A DNA stretch of 64,000 nt from a virus. Positions 38,799-46,065 of the stretch are shown here, piece by piece (the stretch's first letter is position 1; each line of letters starts with the position of its first letter). A program made the translations under genes and the position numbers. Below the pieces are notes generated by a model that made no database searches, was not told the origin of the DNA, and worked only from the letters and a program-made list of their open reading frames with translations. The stretch is taken from positions 1 to 64,000 of IMG/VR virus record IMGVR_UViG_3300008108_000413; one strand, given 5' to 3'.

Positions 38799-38830
38799 TT
38801 AATATACAGTTTTTTAAGAATTTTTACAAA
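38799..38830 (-). promoter_or_regulatory. Candidate Bacteroidota-type promoter upstream of the 496-aa fibre gene
   Basis: TTTG (38827-38830), 20 bases, then TATATTAA (38799-38806) on the minus strand. The element fills the 49-base gap between two fibre genes. Spacing and the -7 box are identical to those of the site at 43197-43228, which makes chance less likely. Confidence 0.5.
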
Positions 38831-40963
38831 TTAAATAGGTTGACAGTCATTCCCTGTACTACATTGTACAGTACCTCCACCTACAGTACCACCTACAACA
38901 CTACCTTCTTGTGCACATAAGAATACAGCAGCATCTGGATCTAATTGATATTGAGCAGGTAATCCTGTTTCACAGTTTATATAATCTATAGTTATAGGTA
39001 CTCTATTAGTATTAAATACTTCATAGCAATAACAAGGTGAAGGTATACAGCTTTGATTATTAGTACATTGTGTACCTAGTCCTGCTACACTATAAGTTGC
39101 TCCTTGAGTTGATGTAGATAAGCAAGGTATATACTTAGAGCATACTGTTGTTGATTGACCCTGTAATAGAGTTACAACAGACCCTTCCCCTACACAAGAC
39201 AAGTAAGTATATGTACCAGAACCCAGAGTTTGAGTAATTGTCCAGCAAGTACAAGGAATATCCACAAGCACAGGATCAGGATCCAGAATAGCTTGGAGGT
39301 CCAAAAGTTCTTTTTTAACATCCCAATAGTTTATATCTCTATCACAGCAAATAGTAACTCCATATCTTGCTTTTACCATTTCATCATATACTGCAGTAGC
39401 ATAACCACAAGTTACTCTATAGTAGTATTCAGGTGAACAAGCTGGGGTATCATACCCTGGTTTTACAGATCTTTTCTTAAGTTCTCTTGGTATTGGAGGC
39501 ACATAAGAACATGCTTCACATGTAGCAAATGCTTTAGTTACAGTATTATCTGTAGGAAAATATAAAGTACAGCTTGTATCAGAAGTAACTTGATAGCAAG
39601 CTTTTCCACAATTACTAAGGTTTACTACTTGTCCTACATACTGACTGAAATCAGTAGAAGTGTTAATGATATCCGTATTATCAGCACAATTAGTAAGTGT
39701 ATAATATGTCGGTAAGCATTCATCGCAATCTTGAAAAGAGGTAAGACCAGTTGTATCAATCTGAATTACTTGAGTACAATCTTGAGAAAGCTCTACAGTA
39801 AAACAGTTTTTATAACCAGTAAGTTGACTAGTATCGCAGCAACTAGGACAATCACCACTTGGAAGAATAGGTAGATTAATTGTCTGACCTACATAAGCAG
39901 CTAAGTCATTACTTACTACAAATGTACATTCTATATCACAACAGTTTGTTAATAAATAACAAGGAGGTGCTTCATAGTAAGTCCATACTGCCTCAAGAGT
40001 TTTAGCTCCAGGTATAACTTCACTAGTAGCTACAGTATTACCTGAGTTACTAGTTACTTGTTCTGTAGTATTTATTCCTAGATAACCATCATTAATATTG
40101 TAGAAATGACCTGCTAGTCTATTATCTCCAGAAGCTGTAGTAGCTTGAATTTGAGTCCAAGAAGCACCTGCATCTGTAGATTGAATAACTACATTTCTTG
40201 CACCTGTAGCCCATAAGTTGTTATCATCAATCCAAGTAAGATGTTTACCTGCAAATTCAGTAATAGAAACCCATGCATAAACAATGCTCCACGTAGTACC
40301 ACCATTAGTAGATCTTACAATATACTGAGTACCACAAGCTACAATTGTTTGCTCATCTGCAGATATGTGAATACCTACAATATTTTGTGGTAGCTGTTGT
40401 GTAGCACCTGGACTAAATATACTAGTCCAAGTTGTACCGCTATCTGTAGTTTTAAAGATATTGTTTCTACAACCTACAACTCCTGTAGTAGCATTAATAA
40501 AATGTAATGAGTAAGCTGCTAGAGTAATAGAATCTGCACCAAGTACTGGAGATGCTGGAGGAAGTTGAGTACAAGTATTATAAGTAACACCTCCATCAGT
40601 GCTCTTAATTACTGTACCATATTCACCACAAGCATAAGAATTTAAGCTATCTACAACCCAAACTTCATATAATCTAAAGTTAAATTGATTCGCAGTAGCT
40701 TGATAAGTACCTGTAGGTATACTCCAGTTTGTACCACCATTAGATGATACTAATACTCCATAGAAGCTGGGAGAATTACCTAAAAGGGCTTGACCTACAA
40801 CAAATACCTTATCCCCATCAGTGGGGTCTGTCATCACATCATGATAAACAGGAGGAGTAGAACCTGATAAAAAAGAAAAACTCACATTACTCCAAGGAGT
40901 AGTGTTATTAATAAGTTTCCTTATGTATCCTGCATTACCTACATGGTATGTTATTGTAGACAT
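38831..40963 (-). CDS. Beta-propeller (Asp-box) adhesin with cysteine-rich repeats (710 aa)
   Basis: Residues about 1-330 contain at least five Asp-box motifs (SSNGGTNW, STDGGVTY, TTDSGTTW, STNGGTTW, STDAGASW), the mark of sortilin/Ycf48/sialidase-type propellers. After this come repeated cysteine modules of the form Y-L-T-N-C ... YVGQ-x-[IV]-N-L, seen around residues 340-480, then further Cys-rich segments to the end. Propellers of this type often bind glycans or proteins, so a receptor-binding role is likely but inferred. The gene begins three bases after the 59-residue Cys-rich gene and is followed by other fibre genes. Confidence 0.75.
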   Translation of the reverse strand: MSTITYHVGNAGYIRKLINNTTPWSNVSFSFLSGSTPPVYHDVMTDPTDGDKVFVVGQALLGNSPSFYGVLVSSNGGTNWSIPTGTYQATANQFNFRLYEVWVVDSLNSYACGEYGTVIKSTDGGVTYNTCTQLPPASPVLGADSITLAAYSLHFINATTGVVGCRNNIFKTTDSGTTWTSIFSPGATQQLPQNIVGIHISADEQTIVACGTQYIVRSTNGGTTWSIVYAWVSITEFAGKHLTWIDDNNLWATGARNVVIQSTDAGASWTQIQATTASGDNRLAGHFYNINDGYLGINTTEQVTSNSGNTVATSEVIPGAKTLEAVWTYYEAPPCYLLTNCCDIECTFVVSNDLAAYVGQTINLPILPSGDCPSCCDTSQLTGYKNCFTVELSQDCTQVIQIDTTGLTSFQDCDECLPTYYTLTNCADNTDIINTSTDFSQYVGQVVNLSNCGKACYQVTSDTSCTLYFPTDNTVTKAFATCEACSYVPPIPRELKKRSVKPGYDTPACSPEYYYRVTCGYATAVYDEMVKARYGVTICCDRDINYWDVKKELLDLQAILDPDPVLVDIPCTCWTITQTLGSGTYTYLSCVGEGSVVTLLQGQSTTVCSKYIPCLSTSTQGATYSVAGLGTQCTNNQSCIPSPCYCYEVFNTNRVPITIDYINCETGLPAQYQLDPDAAVFLCAQEGSVVGGTVGGGTVQCSTGNDCQPI

Positions 40964-40966
40964 TTT

Positions 40967-41146
40967 TTATTTATTAAGCTGTGCATTTACAGCAGTTATG
41001 TTTATTTGCTGTGGACTTGTGCTTGCCTGGTTTTTTAAAGAAGCTTCATACTGGTGTACACAATTAGTGCATACATGTGTTCCATTAGATGCTACTCTCT
41101 TTTGGCACCCACAACTCATTTTAGTTCCGCAATTTTTGCAAGTCAT
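40967..41146 (-). CDS. Small cysteine-rich (zinc-ribbon-like) protein, 59 aa
   Basis: An ATG at 41146 opens a frame of 59 codons ending in TAA at 40967-40969. It starts MTCKNCGTKMSCGCQKR, with a later CTNC pair, so two CxxC pairs and a CGC that could bind one zinc ion. It fits the gap between two structural genes (20 bases after one, 3 before the next). The leader has AAAACCAATAAAACCAAT, the A-rich pattern seen before other starts here. The CGC element resembles the CxxC..PCGC motif in nearby tail proteins. Role unknown; possibly assembly of the Cys-rich adhesins. Confidence 0.65.
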   Translation of the reverse strand: MTCKNCGTKMSCGCQKRVASNGTHVCTNCVHQYEASLKNQASTSPQQINITAVNAQLNK

Positions 41147-41166
41147 ATTTATTGGTTTTATTGGTT

Positions 41167-41721
41167 TTACTTACAAGTTCTGCACTCCATTTTATTAAGG
41201 AGTTTTAACGCATAATTATAAAGTTGCATGCCTTCTTGAGGTTCATGACAAACTTCAACTTTAGCTTTAGCTGCCTCAAGATACATCCTGATCATCCTAA
41301 GCTTATTAAGTTTTTCTTTAATCATAACTGGAGGATCACAAGTACCAAGATCTAATTCACAAAGAATCTTCTGGTATTGTGTCATAGCATAAGTAATACG
41401 CAGGTGATTATATTCTACATATACTTGATCATTAGGTGACACACTATACTTAATAATGTATACACCATCAGGTAGATTGTTTAATACTGTGCCACACTGA
41501 GCAGTCTGTACTTGTAGATCACAAGCTGTAAGATTTACTATAAATCCTGCAGAAATAGCAGGCTCTGTAAATTCTACACTATAATTAAACCCTGGAAGAG
41601 TTACTGCTAACTTAGGACAAGTTACAGGAATAAGTGGAGAATATACGCTTGTATCAACAATGCGTAAGATACCAAGGTTCATGGTATCTGGTGCTTCAAG
41701 ACTTAAAATGTGTTGCGCCAT
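41167..41721 (-). CDS. Probable tail structural protein (184 aa)
   Basis: The N-terminal 110 residues are beta-rich with Pro- and Val-containing strands (PVTCPKLAVTLPGFNYSVEF). A helical C-terminal half follows (KEKLNKLRMIRMYLEAAKAK), ending in ECRTCK. The strand part resembles a small beta-sandwich with the sequence PNDQVYVEYNHLRITY near residue 100. It is the first gene after a hairpin terminator that follows the 449-aa structural gene, so it is presumably expressed at a lower level. Family not recognised; a structural or assembly role is inferred from position. Confidence 0.62.
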   Translation of the reverse strand: MAQHILSLEAPDTMNLGILRIVDTSVYSPLIPVTCPKLAVTLPGFNYSVEFTEPAISAGFIVNLTACDLQVQTAQCGTVLNNLPDGVYIIKYSVSPNDQVYVEYNHLRITYAMTQYQKILCELDLGTCDPPVMIKEKLNKLRMIRMYLEAAKAKVEVCHEPQEGMQLYNYALKLLNKMECRTCK

Positions 41722-41751
41722 GGTATATAAACAAACAAATATAAAATTAAT

Positions 41752-41793
41752 AAAAAAAAGGAGGGAGTTTTTATTACTCTCCTCCCTTTTTTT
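41752..41793 (-). terminator. Intrinsic terminator after the 449-aa structural gene
   Basis: An inverted repeat (GGAGGGAGT and ACTCTCCTCC on the + strand, one bulged base) is flanked by an A-run on one side and a T-run on the other, so it could work in both directions. It follows the stop at 41811 by about 18 bases and ends about 30 bases before the next start. No full promoter follows, so downstream genes probably depend on read-through. Confidence 0.75.
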
Positions 41794-41810
41794 GAATCGC
41801 AGCCTAGATA

Positions 41811-43160
41811 TTAGGTCAAAGGCTCATTAGGTACTACTTCACAAGGCTCGCAAGTTTTAACCTCAAGAGCTGTGCAGCCATTACCACAAGAAGTCAACCA
41901 TGTAGTCATGTTTGCTTCAAATGGAGCAATTTGACCATTTACAATAATTTCAAGCATGTACTGATCATTATCAAAAGTACCTGTTGGGTTATTGTAACGT
42001 GGCACACTGTGCAAGATGAAGTATCTTCCATATAATGCATTGCGGTTAACATTTGCAATGATATCAGATCCCTGAGTGATTTCACGGATACGGATATCAG
42101 TATGGAAGTAGTTCTGCAAGTAAGACTCAGACAAGATCAAGTCACGAAGAACTTGCTCACCAAAGCCCATACCCTGAAGACCATAGCACTCAGTGTATAC
42201 ACAGATGCTTTCAAATACACATGGATCACCATTGTAATCAACAAGAGAAGCATAGATGCGTACTAATTCTTTCTCAAAGAAATCAGTGATCTGGAAAGAA
42301 CAGTTACCAAACTTAGTTTCTACATAAGCACCAAATAAGCGCAGACCAGCGCACTCACCTACTACGTGTCCTGGAGACACATATGCAGACCACCACTGAG
42401 CTGGAGTTACAGGAAGACCAGAGATAGGATCTACTGTAGTTCCTGGAGCATACCAAGCAACACCTGCTTCATCAAATACAACTGGAAGAACAAAGCTCTT
42501 AGTGTATTCAGAAGTGATGATCTCATTTGCCCAAGAAATCATTACCAATGTAGAATCTACTGGAGTAGGAGTAGGACCAGGGCAGCATCCTGTGTAAGCA
42601 GAAAGTGTGTGGTAAGAGTTGTGGTTCAAGAAACGCAACAAAGGAGATCCTTTAAGATCTAAGCGCAAGTAGTAAGTTTCTCCACACAAGAACTCAAAGC
42701 AGCAAGTAGCAGCAGTAGTTCCACCCTGATATTGATCAGGATTTGTAGGACCTGAAGTACCAGGAGTATTACCTACAGATACAACAGCCTGTTGAGGAGT
42801 ACAAGTATCTACATAGTAGAACTGGTGGATGTACTTAGGGTTAATGTACTTAGACTTGTTAGTCTCTTGGTAACCACCAATGTAAGGGCTGATCTTATCT
42901 TTCTGATAAAGAGAAGATGAAGCCAAAACAAGTGGACAACAAGGTCCTGGAAGAGAAGAGAAGTTTACTTTCTCATAAGTGTCTTTGTTAAAAAGACTGA
43001 AATACCCTGGTCCAAGAGTAGACAGAGTAGCTGTAGTTGTGCCATTAGTTGTAATATAACCAGCAGTTGAAGCAGGGTTAGTTACACTAGGTACTTGTGG
43101 GTTCAAGGTAGTACCTGTTCCCAAAAACACCTTTGTAAAGGCATGATTAAAATAAGCCAT
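41811..43160 (-). CDS. Major tail or fibre structural protein candidate (449 aa)
   Basis: The protein starts MAYFNHAFTKVFLGTGTTLN and is beta-rich with paired cysteines (CCPL, CCFEFLCG, CCPGP, and a C-terminal CGNGC and CEPC). It has its own promoter-like site upstream and a strong terminator downstream, a layout that usually marks a protein needed in many copies. I recall proteins with this N-terminus as structural components in Bacteroidota phages but cannot name a specific role. It follows the ferritin gene by 86 bases. Confidence 0.68.
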   Translation of the reverse strand: MAYFNHAFTKVFLGTGTTLNPQVPSVTNPASTAGYITTNGTTTATLSTLGPGYFSLFNKDTYEKVNFSSLPGPCCPLVLASSSLYQKDKISPYIGGYQETNKSKYINPKYIHQFYYVDTCTPQQAVVSVGNTPGTSGPTNPDQYQGGTTAATCCFEFLCGETYYLRLDLKGSPLLRFLNHNSYHTLSAYTGCCPGPTPTPVDSTLVMISWANEIITSEYTKSFVLPVVFDEAGVAWYAPGTTVDPISGLPVTPAQWWSAYVSPGHVVGECAGLRLFGAYVETKFGNCSFQITDFFEKELVRIYASLVDYNGDPCVFESICVYTECYGLQGMGFGEQVLRDLILSESYLQNYFHTDIRIREITQGSDIIANVNRNALYGRYFILHSVPRYNNPTGTFDNDQYMLEIIVNGQIAPFEANMTTWLTSCGNGCTALEVKTCEPCEVVPNEPLT

Positions 43161-43196
43161 TGTGTTTAAGATTTAAGTTAGACAAACATTTATTTA

Positions 43197-43228
43197 TTAA
43201 TATAGATAATCTTTTTAGGATTACCAAA
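43197..43228 (-). promoter_or_regulatory. Candidate Bacteroidota-type promoter upstream of the 449-aa structural gene
   Basis: TTTG (43225-43228), 20 bases, then TATATTAA (43197-43204) on the minus strand, 36 bases before the ATG at 43160 and inside the 86-base gap after the ferritin gene. Same spacing and -7 box as at 38799-38830. Confidence 0.5.
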
Positions 43229-43246
43229 TTATTTTAAGAAATTAAT

Positions 43247-43843
43247 TTATAGATAGTCTTTTAACTCATGGTCAAACAAACGCATAGCAATCTTGTCTGT
43301 ACCAAAAGCTTCTAACTGATCCATAAGATCCTGCATTTTACCATGCTCTTCTAACTGTTCTTTCAGATAAGCAAGACCAAGCTGATATAACATATGATCT
43401 CCTATCTTAATAGCATGGGTAGAAAGGTCTTTAATTTGTGTAGTTACCTCAATTTCATGTTCATAAGACTTTTCAATAATTTGAGGTAACCCTGTAAAAG
43501 TCTGTTCAGGAGATTCTAAGCTTGGAGTTAAAGGTTGCACACCCATAGCCAAAAGATAAGTTCTAGCATCATTAGCGTGTAACATCTCTTCATCAGAGTA
43601 TTTTCTCCAAAGTTTTCCAGCATTTAAGTAGCCATTATCTTCTAACCACATAGACATAGCAAGATATACTCTAGCTGAGTATTCTTCCTGCTCTATTCTA
43701 TAGTTTAAGTACTTAATACATTCTTCAGTAATTAAAGGATTATGCTTTTTACTAGAAGGCTTTTTCTGTATAGTTGGTGTAGAAACAGCTTTAAATTCTG
43801 TTTTGAGAGTTCTTTTTAACATGTTAGGTGAAGGATTTTCCAT
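43247..43843 (-). CDS. Phage-encoded ferritin (FtnA-like), 198 aa
   Basis: Residues about 37-198 align by eye with bacterial non-haem ferritin (E. coli FtnA) along the whole four-helix bundle and the fifth helix. The ferroxidase ligands all appear present: Glu53 (EQEEYSA), Glu86 and His89 (DEEMLH), Glu130 (SYEHE), Glu162, Gln163 and Glu166 (KEQLEEHG). Tyr55 and Tyr60 match conserved tyrosines. Ferritins of this type oxidise Fe(II) and store iron as mineral in a 24-mer. The first 36 residues are an extra, basic extension not found in FtnA. The gene is 6 bases after a neck-like gene and has no promoter of its own, so it is made with late proteins. Whether it acts in the cell or is a virion part is open. 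Confidence 0.92.
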   Translation of the reverse strand: MENPSPNMLKRTLKTEFKAVSTPTIQKKPSSKKHNPLITEECIKYLNYRIEQEEYSARVYLAMSMWLEDNGYLNAGKLWRKYSDEEMLHANDARTYLLAMGVQPLTPSLESPEQTFTGLPQIIEKSYEHEIEVTTQIKDLSTHAIKIGDHMLYQLGLAYLKEQLEEHGKMQDLMDQLEAFGTDKIAMRLFDHELKDYL

Positions 43844-43849
43844 GATTTA

Positions 43850-44557
43850 TTAGTTGTTTTGTTCTACTGAATTACTTGCTCTTTCCATCTGGATTGTAGA
43901 TTCTATATCTCCAGCAATAATCTTAACAGCTTCATCTATTAAAAGCTCTACAAGATCATCTTTAAATTCACATTCTACATCTACTGTAGAAGCTACTTGG
44001 GTATATGGATCTACACATCCAGCTATTTGAATTTTTCTAGGTTGTCTATAATAAGTAAAGTTTACAGATTCAATTGTAAACTCTCCATTAGTATAGATCT
44101 GCATCTTGTTGTCCATAAATGTAGCAAAGGTCTCAGCCCAATCAAAACTAGGCTTCTTATTAACATCTCTTAACAAGAGATCTACATTTCCTTGTTCTGC
44201 AAGATAAACTACCATAGGTCTAGAGTCTTTACAGCAATCATTTTTAGCTTTTGCTGAAATTCTCTTATATCTAAGATACTCTACTGGGATAGCAGTAGCA
44301 GTTTCATAATAGGTATCAGTACTAACAAGATTTGGAGTATACTCAGTAATTAACACTTGTAAATCATCAATCCTACTAGTAGATGCTTCATCACCCTCTT
44401 TAGGTAAGTTAATACCATGAAGATTTCTGCGGCACCAATCAGCTTGACCCTTATTAAATGCTTCAACCATTTGCCAGCATTCTATGTTGTCATAGTCATT
44501 ACTAGCAAGTTTGTTGAGTCTTTGCTTAATCTTAAGCTGTATGGTTGCGTTATTCAT
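43850..44557 (-). CDS. Neck or tail ring/connector protein (235 aa)
   Basis: A helical N-terminus (IQLKIKQRLNKLASNDYDNI, then AFNKGQADWCRRNLHG) leads into a beta-rich middle (IPVEYLRYKRISAKAK; VNFTYYRQPRKIQIAGC) and a helical C-terminus. I recognise this plan from the connector or ring protein family of crAss-like phages, where it lies between head and tail genes. It directly precedes the ferritin gene with a 6-base gap and follows the basic small proteins by 2 bases. The exact place in the tail cannot be told from sequence. Confidence 0.68.
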   Translation of the reverse strand: MNNATIQLKIKQRLNKLASNDYDNIECWQMVEAFNKGQADWCRRNLHGINLPKEGDEASTSRIDDLQVLITEYTPNLVSTDTYYETATAIPVEYLRYKRISAKAKNDCCKDSRPMVVYLAEQGNVDLLLRDVNKKPSFDWAETFATFMDNKMQIYTNGEFTIESVNFTYYRQPRKIQIAGCVDPYTQVASTVDVECEFKDDLVELLIDEAVKIIAGDIESTIQMERASNSVEQNN

Positions 44558-44559
44558 GG

Positions 44560-44922
44560 TTATTTCTTCTTACGCATTTTACCCAGTGTTTGAGCAAGAG
44601 CTGCTTGTTTCTTAGTTCTAGTACTAGCCTTAGAACCTTCTTTCAATACACTTTTAGCATATGCTGCTGTTGATTTACCTGCTGCTTTAGCTTTAGCAGA
44701 AAAAGCTCCAGGTCTTTTGATAGCACCTTGAATCCAGTTACCACCCTTTTTCATTTCAGGTGTAGCTTTAGTTGCACCACCTTTTTTAATAACCCCACGA
44801 CCTTTGAGTACATCTGCTTTGGTTACTTTACCATCTCCTGTAAGATCTGGGAAGCTACCACCTTTTGCTTTTCTAGGGAGAGATTTCATAGCTCCTCCAC
44901 ACTGCATACATTTCTTAGCCAT
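44560..44922 (-). CDS. Basic small protein with EF-hand-like loop and Gly-Gly motifs (120 aa)
   Basis: It opens MAKKCMQCGGAMKSLPRKAKGG with a CxxC pair. Around residues 24-40, FPDLTGDGKVTKADVLKGRG has the Asp spacing of an EF-hand or dockerin-type calcium loop. Then come KKGGAT and MKKGGNW, and a C-terminal half I have seen in other small phage proteins (IKRPGAFSAKAKAAGKS). The protein is strongly basic and could bind DNA or coat the packaged genome. It is the last of a run of eight small basic genes. Confidence 0.7.
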   Translation of the reverse strand: MAKKCMQCGGAMKSLPRKAKGGSFPDLTGDGKVTKADVLKGRGVIKKGGATKATPEMKKGGNWIQGAIKRPGAFSAKAKAAGKSTAAYAKSVLKEGSKASTRTKKQAALAQTLGKMRKKK

Positions 44923-44940
44923 TGTGTATAAGTTTATTAA

Positions 44941-45195
44941 TTAACATTTCCATTTTCTAAGAGACTTATTGATCCTAGAGTTAGGATCATTAGCTGTTTT
45001 AGCAGAAGTAAGCTTTTTCTTCATACCTGACATTCTTGCACAAAAGCTTTTCTTTCTAGATCCACCTTCTGGTTGAGGAGCTTTAAGTCCAGGTTTACCT
45101 GGGTTAGCTCTATTATAAGAAGCTCTACCTTTAGCATTTAAACCTCCACTAGGAGACTTGCCTTCTTTGCGCTGCCATGCAGGACTCTTAGCCAT
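44941..45195 (-). CDS. Basic small protein of a widespread phage family (84 aa; DUF6321-like)
   Basis: SPAWQRKEGKSPSGGLNAKG, then SFCARMSGMKKKL and NDPNSRINKSLRKWKC make a pattern I recognise as a small, highly conserved family in phages of aquatic and gut origin; from memory it is DUF6321. It is very basic with two cysteines, one at the C-terminus. Function is unknown; DNA binding or virion packaging is a reasonable inference from charge and neighbourhood. It ends 18 bases before the next gene and starts 2 bases after the previous one. Confidence 0.75.
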   Translation of the reverse strand: MAKSPAWQRKEGKSPSGGLNAKGRASYNRANPGKPGLKAPQPEGGSRKKSFCARMSGMKKKLTSAKTANDPNSRINKSLRKWKC

Positions 45196-45197
45196 GG

Positions 45198-45407
45198 TTA
45201 TTTTCTTTTAGTTGTTGATTTTTTAGCAGGAGCTTTACCAGAACCAGATACTATACCACCTAACATTTTAACTTGTTCTTTAGCATAGTTTTGAGCAGCT
45301 CTCATTCTAGCTGCATTATTTTGAATTTCCTTAGCTTGCTTTAAAGTATCAAGATCCCATTTAGCTTGATATTCTTTATCTATTTTAAGTGTTTTAGATT
45401 TAGCCAT
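45198..45407 (-). CDS. Basic small helical protein (69 aa)
   Basis: Residues 8-50 form a charged helix (LDTLKQAKEIQNNAARMRAA) followed by a Gly/Ser/Lys tail ending KKSTTKRK. No family is recognised. It is packed 2 bases from each neighbour within the run of basic small genes and probably shares their role, whether in genome condensation or as an internal virion component. Confidence 0.62.
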   Translation of the reverse strand: MAKSKTLKIDKEYQAKWDLDTLKQAKEIQNNAARMRAAQNYAKEQVKMLGGIVSGSGKAPAKKSTTKRK

Positions 45408-45409
45408 GG

Positions 45410-45664
45410 TTATTTCTTTTTAGATTTTTTTACTCCACCTTTTTTAAAAGCAGGTGCTGGATTAGGTGACATGTAAGATTTACCTACACCTTTGTTTACT
45501 TTATAACCTTCTACAGGATTATAACTATTAGCAACACCAGCAGTGCCACCATCCATAAATTTCTTTTTAGCTGCAGTTCTAGTAGCCATAACCTCTTTAA
45601 CTTTAGAGTCACGCTTATCATTAAAGTGCTTAAGCACATCAACTTTTTTAGAAGTCTTTTTCAT
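45410..45664 (-). CDS. Basic small protein with Gly-Gly motifs (84 aa)
   Basis: The N-terminal half is Lys/Asp-rich and helical. FMDGGTAG lies near residue 37 and the end is AFKKGGVKKSKKK, the basic Gly-Gly pattern shared with several neighbouring genes and the large cargo proteins. No named family is recognised. It overlaps the preceding gene by one base. Confidence 0.62.
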   Translation of the reverse strand: MKKTSKKVDVLKHFNDKRDSKVKEVMATRTAAKKKFMDGGTAGVANSYNPVEGYKVNKGVGKSYMSPNPAPAFKKGGVKKSKKK

Positions 45665-45933
45665 TATCTAAATCTTTTTGCCTTTTGAGCTATGCTCTTA
45701 GGTTGTTTTACAAATTGTTTACCTTTTCTGTTACCCTCAGCTTTAGCTTTATTGGTAGCAGCTTTTTCTCCTGCAGACAAAGAACTCCAAGCAGCTTCTG
45801 GTAAGTATCTTTTCTTACCACTAGATTTTACTTCTTTAGAGGAACCCTTCTTTTTATTAGCATGGGTACCAGAAGTCATCCAATTTTGCTTAGTCCAATT
45901 CTTTAGACTTTGTTGTGACTTAGAGAGTGCCAT
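45664..45933 (-). CDS. Basic small protein (89 aa; DUF5872-like)
   Basis: SQQSLKNWTKQNWMTSG, YLPEAAWSSLSAGEKAATNK and KGKQFVKQPKSIAQKA follow the pattern of a small, widely distributed family I recall as DUF5872, common in large DNA viruses and phages. The function is not known. High positive charge suggests nucleic-acid contact. It starts directly after the TAA of the interrupted gene upstream (TAAATG). Confidence 0.75.
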   Translation of the reverse strand: MALSKSQQSLKNWTKQNWMTSGTHANKKKGSSKEVKSSGKKRYLPEAAWSSLSAGEKAATNKAKAEGNRKGKQFVKQPKSIAQKAKRFR

Positions 45934-46065
45934 TTACTTTACAGGTTTTGACTTAGTTGGTTTACCAGCTTTTCTCAGCTTTCTAGCTTAACAATGTGCT
46001 TTTTGTGAAAACCCTTTAGGATTTTTACAATCTATAGTCTTCTTATATTTATTAGACCAAGCCAT
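45934..46065 (-). pseudogene. Small basic phage gene interrupted by an in-frame TAA
   Basis: From ATG 46065 the frame reads MAWSNKYKKTIDCKNPKGFS then QKAHC and a TAA at 45988-45990. The same frame then continues with ARKLRKAGKPTKSKPVK and a second TAA at 45934-45936, exactly before the next ATG. Both halves look like one small basic protein that I recognise from other phages, where the sequence runs on after HC. A single C-to-T change (CAA to TAA) would explain the break. It may be a real nonsense mutation, a sequence error or read-through. The first 25 codons alone could still be made. Confidence 0.6.
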
